Positions 11,242-21,300 of a DNA stretch of 64,000 nucleotides are shown here, in pieces. The notes under the pieces were generated by a model. The model saw nothing but the letters and a program-made list of their open reading frames with translations, was not told the origin of the DNA and did not search any database. Both the position numbers and the translations under genes were made by a program. The number at the start of each line of letters is the position of its first letter. The first letter of the stretch is position 1. This DNA comes from Leguminivora glycinivorella (Eukaryota; Arthropoda; Insecta; Lepidoptera; Tortricidae): the NCBI RefSeq assembly GCF_023078275.1, contig NC_062973.1, forward strand, positions 19,958,956 to 20,022,955. The letters run 5' to 3'.

Positions 11242-11357
11242 ATGGGAAATAGAGCATTGAGACGTAAAAAAAAGTCCTTGAGAGCAAGAAAAAAAATAAA
11301 CCAAGAAAATTCACAACAAAGAAAAAAGAAAATAATCGAAGAAAAGAAAAGGATAAC
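11242..11357 (+). CDS. Possible alternative first exon, MGN + basic region
   Basis: ATG 11242 opens a 116-nt coding stretch, very rich in Lys/Arg and starting MGNRALRRKKKSLRARKK. It ends at a usable donor (AC|gttagt) in phase 2. Exon 1 of the gene at 12206 also starts MGN, is also Lys/Arg-rich and also ends in phase 2, so this exon could splice to exon 2 (17526) without changing frame. If unspliced, the ORF ends after 43 codons. I infer an alternative promoter and first exon. A separate micro-gene or chance A-rich coding cannot be excluded, and the donor is weaker than the others in the gene. Confidence 0.35.
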
Positions 11358-12205
11358 GTTAGTTTTTTAAAAATCAGTTTAATGTGAATTGTGATGTGAT
11401 TGTCTGTGACATTTACTGCAATAAAATGTGGCCAGCCTGACAGTATAATAGTACCTATTTTCTCAAAAATGGACATCAAGGTCAACTTTGCCATTTAAAA
11501 ACTAGAACGCGAAGTGCGTATAGTTTATGGTCTGTCAAACATTTAAATAAAGCTCTGCATTTTCTATAAACGTTATAATTATGTATAGAAATTTACTCTA
11601 TAAACCTTATGCCGTATACTTTAGACAACTGTAAAAATGATTGTTTTCTTAGATACAAAATTTGCAAAGTTACCTCTAAAAATAATATAAACCCCTAGTA
11701 TAACATGAATACTTCACGGAAGTTCATAGGTTTATGAATAATAATAATAAGAATAATACTGAATGTTATTTATGACGTATAGGTACGCTTGACATTTTCA
11801 AAATATTGATTTATTTCCCAATCCAACGGGAATAAGTGATTTTTAAACTGTTTCTCCTATTCTCCACAAAGTCTAGGCTTTCCCCTTCGTTAGTTAATAA
11901 TAATTATGGTTTCCGAAAAATACGAGTGCGTAAAAACCAACTTCTCGCACGCTAAACAGCCAAAAATGGGCACTTTTTGGCTGTTTAGCGTGCGAGGGCA
12001 ACTGTATTAAAAATCAAAATAGAGTCGAAAAGTGGTAAACCACTTTCTTGGCTGACCGTAATAAAAGTGAACTGAAAACTTGCATGGTGAATTTATCAAA
12101 GTATTAATTCATAATATCACCATGCAATTTTGCAGCTCACTGTACTGTTTCGCTGCAGCTCCGCGCCGCCAAGTGCCATTATTGTGAGATGTTGAGTTAT
12201 CCACA
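11358..12205. other. Between the two candidate first exons
   Basis: AT-rich DNA containing the perfect hairpin at 11944-11996. From about 12130 the sequence becomes GC-richer (CTGCAGCTCCGCGCCGCC) and probably holds the 5' UTR of exon 1. Confidence 0.4.
11944..11996. repeat. Perfect short hairpin
   Basis: Arms CTCGCACGCTAAACAGCCAA plus AAA, and their exact reverse complement, separated by only about 7 bases (TGGGCAC). No mismatch in 23-bp arms. Confidence 0.8.
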
Positions 12206-12303
12206 ATGGGAAACAAATTTAATAAAAAAAGATGGAAGAGAAGAAATCAATTGAATATTTTGAAGAAAGCCAGAGAGAATTCGAGGCGGACTAGAGCCAT
12301 ACG
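12206..12303 (+). CDS. Exon 1 of the AT-hook/BESS gene
   Basis: ATG 12206 starts MGNKFNKKRWKRRNQL, a strongly basic segment. The exon ends at the consensus donor CG|gtaagt in phase 2. This is the first in-frame ATG after the GC-richer leader. The basic content fits a nuclear localisation or nucleic-acid contact role. Confidence 0.7.
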
Positions 12304-15300
12304 GTAAGTACGGAGTGCTTATAGTAACAGTATTTTTTTAGTAATTATTGTAATTGACTGCAACCCGGTCGAAACGTCGGGCTAAATTCTTTAACCAGGG
12401 GCCCGTTTCTCGAAAGGTACAAGCCTTGTATTACAAGTGTGTTTCCATGACAACCCATACGATTTGACAGTTCGCACACTTGTAATACAAGGCTTGTACC
12501 TTTCGAGAAACGGGCCCCTGTGTCGACCAGGGAGAGAATGGACCGCATATGTCAGTGTCAAAAGTTACGTTAATTTATACATGTTCATTTTCGTAGTTAC
12601 TTGAATCAGTTGAATTGTGAGTAAATGCATGCAATTTATGAGTATAATAATATTTGATTTATCATATCAGATATTCTTTTCATGATAATATAATCGACCA
12701 GGGAGAGAATGGACCGCATATGTCAGTGTCAAAAGTTACGTTAATTTATACATGTTCATTTTCGTAGTTACTTGAATCAGTTGAATTGTGAGTAAATGCA
12801 TGCAATTTATGAGTATAATAATATTTAATTTATCATATCAGATATTCTTTTCATGATAATATAATCAACATGGACGACATACTCAACTAATTTGTTTTTA
12901 TATCGGTAATAGGTGTTAGGCGCATGGTTCCAAGCTCACTCCTGTCTATCACTACGCGACGCGACGCGACGATGCAAACCTTCGATCTCTATGGAAGTAT
13001 CTTAGGTTAGGTGGGCGATGTCGCGCGTCCATGACTGCATGATGAATGATGACGGACACGCGACGCGATGCGACACGAAGGCGACGGTCGCGCGACCTGC
13101 GCACCGTCCACGCGAGCCACAGTGTCAGAATAACCCCTCTTATTATTTATCTTGCTTGGGACACACCTTCGAAATCGTGATAATGTGATAATGTTTATAT
13201 CTCATTAGTTCCGCAAGAGTTGGGTAACGAATCACTTTCACTGAATAATGTCTAAAGTTGCGAGTCGTGAAAGCTGTCGTACTAGACTTTAAATCAATTT
13301 AGATTTGGCAGTGTTATTCTTGATATAGGTAGGAATACTCCCTGTTAGTAATAACGCAAAAGTGATGGCATATCCCTGGACTGCAAAAGCCTATCAAAGA
13401 GCATACATTTTGATGTATGCCGCAGCCTCGGGTTTGGAAGGTCAGATGGCATGGCTTTCGTAAAACTAGTGCCTACGTCAAATCTTGGGAGGTTGTCAAA
13501 TCGCAAGGAGGATGATGACTGCAGCAGTAACACTGCAGAACATGCAAACCGCAGGAAGCCATTATAACTATGTATCTACCTGATTGTCCTGCTTAAATAT
13601 TTATAATAAACGAATTCTTCTGTTTTTAATATTCGTATGATAAAATCTAAATTTTGACTACTATATTATACTAACGACTAATACCATATCATTTAAAGCT
13701 AATGAAAATATCAAATCATATGAAATGTTGCTTTAAAAAGTCATGTGACCATTAATAATTGATGTTCGAATCGCGTGAGCACGGCCACAGTCTCATTTAT
13801 AAAGTAGGTACATTAGATGCATACTAAGAAAATCAAACAGAGAAAGACTGTCAAAGTAAAATATGTAGTCTGCCATCTCTCAACACAGGAGTAAAACGTT
13901 TGAAACTCAGTTTTGACAGTATGAATTTTGTTTTGTGAATAATTAATGTTAACGCCATCTATCTGTGAATCAACCAAAAGTGTGGCGCAAACTAAACCGA
14001 ATGTGGGAAATGAAAGAGACGCCATCACGAATATTCGGCGAACCAACATTATGTGTGCAAGTTGTTTCATGTTTAGCATCATTATTAAATTTACTAAATA
14101 GTTTTCTTAATTTGTAAAATAATATATTATTTTTAATCCAAAAATATACATTGTAAGTTGTAACAGGCGTAGCAAAAAATAGTATTTTATGCAACTGGTG
14201 GTTAAAAGAGGTCAAAAAAGGCGAGTGGCGTGGGTAACAATAGGCTAGTTTCCTATACTTAAAATAAAATATTTTATGCAGTGCACGAAATAAAGCACCA
14301 CATAATTAGTAGAAAAATTTGGACAGTGGTTTTGTTTAAACATAATTTATATTTAATAAGTCGCAGAGAAAGATAAAAAGTAAATGAATTGACCGTGACG
14401 TCACTCCTCAGTATTTCATAGTAATTCCATATTAGCAAATCGTTTTGACGGTTGTTAAAAAGGAGCTGATTTGACTAGTAGGAAACTAGCCTATTTGAGG
14501 CGGAGCCGAAAATTGTTAATAAAGACGCCACGAGCATTTTTTGACTCAGTTAAACACCGTTGCATACAATACTTTTTCTACGACCAAGCACTTACTTTGA
14601 AAGAAAATTATAAATTCAATAAATACCTACTTTCAGTCATCTTAGTTATCTAGTGGAACACCTACCATTTCGAATATGCAATTTGAGTGCAAACATGAAA
14701 ATAAAACTGTCTATGGTACATGGTTCTTTGAAGCCTGGCCACTAAGACGAATCGAGTCGAGTTGAATCGAGTTCTCATACATTTGAATGCGATTCGACGC
14801 GTCGCCAATGATCGCAGCACTCGCAGCAGAAAACGAACGAGTCTCGACTCTGCGAATGCCAGGCTTTATCTGACATTCTAAGGTTGGCAACAATGCACCT
14901 ATTTCATACAATATTTTAATTTTCTATGATGAAGTGATTGGTTTGTTAAGTTGGTAGCAATGTATTTACTGAACTGTAATAGCTATATATCGTGCTACTG
15001 CTACTAAATGTTTTCAGGGTATAGACTAGATAGACTTGTCCTGACATCTTTTATGTAGGGGTTTAAAGTACTATGCACGACCTTGTAAGTCACGAATAAC
15101 CGTACGGGAGTAGAAAAAATTGATTTCAGTAGTTTGATGTTTTGACCGTCACTTTTGCGCACTGTAATCAAATATACAAACTTACACAAAAGTCGAATAA
15201 ATTAAAGTAAGTACTAAGATTAAAATTGAAATTATTTTATATACCTTCCGCAGCGGATAGGGTGCAGAATTCTCATTTTGGCGCCCCTTTTCGCTCGCGC

Positions 15301-18300
15301 TCCCTAATCCTCCCCCAACCTGTTGTAAATCAATAGTCAGCCTGCCTCGCCTAGACTCGAGAAAGTCATACTTACTTGAGATAGAAGGTGCTTAGGTTTG
15401 AAGTGCAATTACTATATAAAAATGTTCCCGATATTTGCCTGCCGGCCCGGCGTATTATGCTCCCAATTGTATCACTTATCCACGTGGATATGACATCTGT
15501 CACTCTCACACTGACTTACTTGCCAGAGCGTGACGGGTACCTACTTTATCCACGTAGATCTGTGATAAAATTGGAAGCATAATGCGCCGGTTGGTTCCTT
15601 ATTAAAAACCCTGGGATATGGGATAGGTCAGAAAAGCTAATATTATTAGTAAAGACTGACCATAGCCAGTCTGATGAGAAACGTTTTTTAACACGTTATA
15701 TTAAAATAGTACATTACGATACAAGTGCGTAAAAAAGGAAGTTCGAAACGAGTGGCGATAAATTAAAACACGACCGAAGGGAGTGTTTTAAATCGACACG
15801 AGTTACGAATTTCCTTTTCGCACGTGTATCGTACGATGTTTTTAGTACAGATAGCCCTCCGAAGTTTCGACCTGCCATATAATGAACCACTTCTCGCACT
15901 AGTGCGTAAAAAAACGACCATCTGTACTGAAAAGGATTTTTTCGAGCACAGTATGAATCCCTTCCTTGCCGGCAGCTAATATGTCCGATCGCATATAACC
16001 TGGTAACCTTCAAATCTAGGGTAACGTAGGGGAAGAGGCATCTTCTGGGCGAGCACACTCCATCATAGGCATTGAGCTATTACTACTTACATTATACTTC
16101 AATGATCATAGGCCACGTCTTTGCCTTTGGCTAGTCTGAAGCCAAGAGTAAGCCCATTTAAATAAAACCGGCCAAGTGCGAGTCGGGCTCGCGCACAAAG
16201 GGTTCCGTAGCAGCAAATATAATAAACCAATAACTTAACCAAAATTACAGTTAAATCAACCTATCTCAAAAACTATAAGAGATACTTTGATCAAACCAAA
16301 AATCGTTGAAAGAGTTAATTAGCATGCATCACCTCTATTTTTTTTAGAATTTTATACCCCGTAGTTATAAAAATAGAGGGGGGGGACATACTTTTTACGA
16401 CTTTGAGAGCTGATATCTCAAAAACCGTTCACTTTAAGAAAAATGTTTTTAGAAAACTTTATATCATTTTAAAAGACCTTTCCATTGATACCCCACACGG
16501 GTATGTACATCGAAAAAAAAATTTTCATCCCTCAGTTACATGTATGGGGGCCCCACCCCCAATTCTTTTTTTTACTATTTAGTGTCATAATTTTGTAGCG
16601 GTTCATACAACACATATTCCCATCAAATTTCATCACTGTAGTACTTATAGTTTCCGAGTAAATCGGCTGTGACAGACGGACAGACGGACAGACGGACAGA
16701 CGGACAGACGGACATGACGAAACTATAAGGGTTCCGTTTTTGCCATTTTGGCTACGGAACCCTAAAAAAAAGAATCACACATTCCTGACGATTCATAGTC
16801 GTAGTGCGCCATTGATTAGTACTCGTAAAACGTATAACAACTACGCACACGCATAGTGCGAGTACACATGTGTGCGTCACTTCCGTCACAGCTGGCGGCG
16901 CCGGCGCAATGAGGTCATTGAGTCCTCCGATACAACTGTCAGAGAGATGATTACCAAGATGGCCACATCCCCTTAACTCCTCTTACCTTTTATTCATTAC
17001 AAGTTATTTTTTTTATGACTATGGACTGTGTCATTTAGTATAACCTCTTGATTCATGATAATGTGTTTCTGACCTGTTTTTGCTAGTTAATTCCATCGTC
17101 TGGACTATTGACGTACTTACCTGAAAATAAAGATAATTAAATTAGAAACTGGGTTTTTTATTTAATTCCTTTCACAAATATACACACTATACAAAAGACT
17201 ATACAGCCTGGCAAAATAGAGTAGAAATTAATAGATGGTGGCGCCATCTATGTAAAAACAGTTTTGAATGTGACAACTATTAACTCAGTTGTGTACGAGA
17301 ATTGTCCCATTTTCACTCTTTTTTGCCTACCTTTAAGTTACCTTAACTGCTAAACACGTGATAATTATGTTGACACGAGGATACAAGGGTATAAAAATAC
17401 GAGTAAATTGTTATATGTAATTATATTATGTTGTTTTGTACAAAAATAACCAAGAACAGATAACTTTACTCCAAGTCCACGTTAATATATATTTTAAATT
17501 TTATCGTATCATTTCTTTGTTTCAGGCATGCGTCAGCGCAACTTCGTCGGCCAAAGAGTTTAGTATCGCTATGCAAAAGAGTGATCGCTAAGTAAGATTC
17601 ATGCTTTATATGTCTATTCATTTCATAGTAAATATATTATTAGTAATGTTTGAAAAGATACAGTTTCATTTCAAGTCATGTTTTTTTTTATTTAACTCAT
17701 ATGATTCTATATCCTTATATAAAAATGAATAACGGATTTGTATTTTTCACAGATACAAACTTCAAAAAGAGCCAAAAAAGCTTACATCTCCTGAGTCATT
17801 TTCCGTCGTTGGTGGAAAGTAAGTCACAAAGTTTTATGCATTTGTTTGTTTTATACAATAATATCTGGGCGACCGAGCTTCGCTCGGTTCTATTTTAATA
17901 TATCACGTCTTTAGATAAAAAAAACTCTTATAAATAAAAAAAAAAGACAAAAAACAAAAATTTAATTTCTGGCCGGGATTCGAAACCCTGACACCTACGA
18001 TCTATCTGCGTACATTAGACCGACCTCGTACGACTGAGCTAAGCATATTCACGACCATATTTGACGTTTACTACCGCGAAAGAAAAACTCATGAAAACTC
18101 GAAAATTCGCGTTTTCCGGGATCTAAGGCTACGCTAGATCGATTTTTCACCCCCGAAAACCCCCACATAACAAATTTCGGCGAAATCGTTAGAGCGGTTT
18201 CCGAGATCGTCGGTATATATAAATAAATAAATATACAAGAATTGCTCATTTAAAAGTATAAGATATTGTTTTAATTTGCCTGTGTGGTGAATTCTTTCTT

Positions 18301-21300
18301 CCCTTGAGTGTCGTAGAAGTCGACTGTGGGGTATGGGTAAAATTGTGGCGTCGGCGAGATGCTGGAAACCTGTCACTGCAATGTCACAATTTCGTTTTCT
18401 TTCAACCCCTTTTTGCCACGAGTGGCACTGAAACTTGAGTAGTTGATGTGTTCTGCGTACCCCTTTTATGGGATTCAGTGATTATGTGAGTGTTTTAATT
18501 TTAATCTATGTTTTACTTGCAGACCTTTGAGGGCTTTGAAGAAGAGAACAGAAAAACCGCCAGAAATCATACCAAAGAAAAAGAAAGGGTATGTTGCACC
18601 AAAATATGTTTAAACATACTATACAGGTTTCGGATATGTATGTATAATAGATATACTAAAAACATTTTGCTTATGTTGCAGGAGAAGTCCAAAAAGCCTA
18701 GCGGAGCTTTGTCAAATAGTCATAGAAGAGTAAGTATTTATAAATAGGTATCTTTTTCTTGTTATTTTGTATACCTATATACCGTTCGTCAATATAACAT
18801 TTTATTTACAGATACAATCTTTTGCCTCAATGCGAAGAGACCGAACAACCGGCACCCAACCAATTACTAATTGAAACGTAAGTTGAATTTGATTTCATTT
18901 CATCAGATCTTATTTATTTCGTTTTAGATATAGTATGAATTTTCTGAGATGAACTTTTCGCTTTAGCCGTAATCTGTTAAACAAAGGCCTTTGTTTCTAT
19001 TATTCCCGGCGGCTAGCTCCCGTTTAAACGGCACGTGCTATTATAGTCTCAGTGTAGTTAAAAAGCAACTATCATGATAGTAATAAGGTTCAAATCCATA
19101 AAAAGACCTTTCGGAGATAACACGTTTTGTCATCTTCAAAAAAAGTTACCTGCATACTGCAAACAGTGCAAACTGTTTAATAAATTTGAACCTTATTGCT
19201 ATCATGATAGTTGCTTTTTAACTACACTGAGACTTTAGCACGTGCTGTGGAAACGGGAGCTAGCCGCCGGGAATAATAGAAACAAAGGCCTTTGTTTAAC
19301 AGATTACGGCTAAAGCGAAAAGTTCATCTCAGAAAATTCATACTATAATTGTCCTATTATGAAATATTTTTCATTTGTTTAGCGCATCTTCATCTTCAAA
19401 GAAACGGGGAAGACCGCCGGGGAAGAAGCCAGAAAACGTTAAGGAAAAAAAACAAGCTACTCGTAAGAGAGGAAGACCACGTAAAGATCAGAAGACGTCG
19501 AGTGAATTTGAGGAACCTTCCATTAGTTACTCCGGTTACTCGTCTTTTTTGGAACAGTCACAGGATATAAGGTATGAACACGATGAAACTAGCTGACAGA
19601 TGATGAGATGATGAATATAAATTTTAATTACTTGATATCAAAACGATGACACTGATAATTTGAGATATGTATATTATTATGAATTTTAGGTAAGTATTCA
19701 TTTTAATATCTTCTCTTGATATAAATAAATGTATTGATTAGAGAAAAATCAAAATAGAACAAGATCTCTTTTTGGACCATACATACTATACAGGTTTCGG
19801 ATATGTATGTAGTTAGCAGGTTCACGATGAATTTTGTCTGATAAATAAGTAGTTTTGTCAACCTTTACTTAGTGCTAATTTATTCTGTTTTGCTCTTTAA
19901 ATCTTTTATTCAAATTCAAAATATAAAAAATTAATCTCTGTATCCCTTTCGCCCTGTAATTATTAAGTACTTACATCGCCTTGGCAGCGATCTATTCGCC
20001 AGGTTAGCTAGTAAGCTAGTTATTTAGTTAAGTATTAGATTTAAGTTTATTGGTTGGGGACTGAAAATCAGCGGTCTCGCTGAGTCTCATCCATTTTACT
20101 GCACACACATCTGTAATTTTACTTACTAAGTTTTTATAAGTCCGGACATGTCCATTTTGTGCTGTGTTGGTAAATAAATATCTTTTTATTTTTTTATTTT
20201 TATGTATGTATAATAGATATTCTAAAAACATTTTGCTTATGTTGCAGGAGAAGTCCAAAAAGCCTAGCGGAGCTTTGTCAAATAGTCATAAAAGAGTAAG
20301 TTTGTATAAATAGTTATCTTTTTCTTATTATTTTGCATACCTATATACCGTTCGTCAATATGTATAACATTTTTTTTACAGATATAATCTTTTGCCTCAA
20401 TGCGAAGAGACAGAACAACCGGCACCGAACCAATTACTAATTGAAACGTAAGTTGGTTTAACTACATTTCATCAGATCTTATTTATTTAATTTTAGATAA
20501 TTGTCCTCTTAAGAAATCTTTTTCATTTGTTTAGCGCATCTTCATCTTCAAAGAAACGGGGAAGACCGCCGGGGAAGAAGCCAGAAAACGTTAAGGAAAA
20601 AAAACAAGCTACTCGTAAGAGAGGAAGACCACGTAAAGATCAGAAGACATCGAGTGAATTTGAGGAACCTTCCATTAGTTACTCCGGTTACACGTCTTTT
20701 TTGGAACAGTCACAGGATATAAGGTATGAACACGATGAAACTAGCTGACAGATGATGAGATGATGAATATAAATTTTAATTACTTGATATCAAAACGATG
20801 ACACTGATAATTTGAGATATGTATATGAATTTTAGGTAAGTATTCATTTTAATATCTTCTCTTGATATAAATAAATGTATTGATTACAGAAAAATCAAAA
20901 TAGAACAAGATCTCTTTTTGGACCAGCCTCCTGAAGATGTAAGTTTAATAACTTTTTTTTTATTTATTTATTATTTCAGTAATATCTGCTTAACTGCTTA
21001 TATATTTGCAAAAGGTGCTTCAGCTTGAATACGTTTCATGAAATAAATCGCTAAGCTCGTTTGCTTGTAATGAAGCTAAAATGTATATATTGCTTTTTAA
21101 AACGCATTACGACGCTTTTATTTAGTCAATTATATTATTCTTATTTATATTTCATTTTTCACAGGATCCTTTACAAGATGAAGATGATTTCACAATTGAG
21201 ATTAAAGAAGAACGCGTTGACATTGAAATCGAACAAGAATGTGTTGCTATCTCCAATATTACTGAAGCTTCAGCGCAAGAAATAGTCTTAAACCCAATGG

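Larger units (their letters stand above)
18614..20925 (+). repeat. Tandem duplication of the exon 5-7 cassette
   Basis: Unit 1 runs 18614 to about 19779 and unit 2 runs 19781-20925, both starting ACATACTATAC and ending inside exon 8 at GGACCA. After removing one insertion from each (a 415-bp foldback in unit 1, a 390-bp retroposon in unit 2), both units are about 0.75 kb. The cut falls inside exon 8, so unit 1 keeps only a dead 5' piece of that exon: its acceptor reads tagag instead of tacag and it has no donor. Confidence 0.9.

Noticed and set aside
15714..16058. 114-codon ORF on the - strand
   Set aside because: Lies across MITE sequence in an intron; translation shows no domain.
17971..18045. 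Functional tRNA gene
   Set aside because: A and B boxes are present but the stretch does not fold into a full cloverleaf by eye and lies within a dispersed repeat, so it is called SINE-like.
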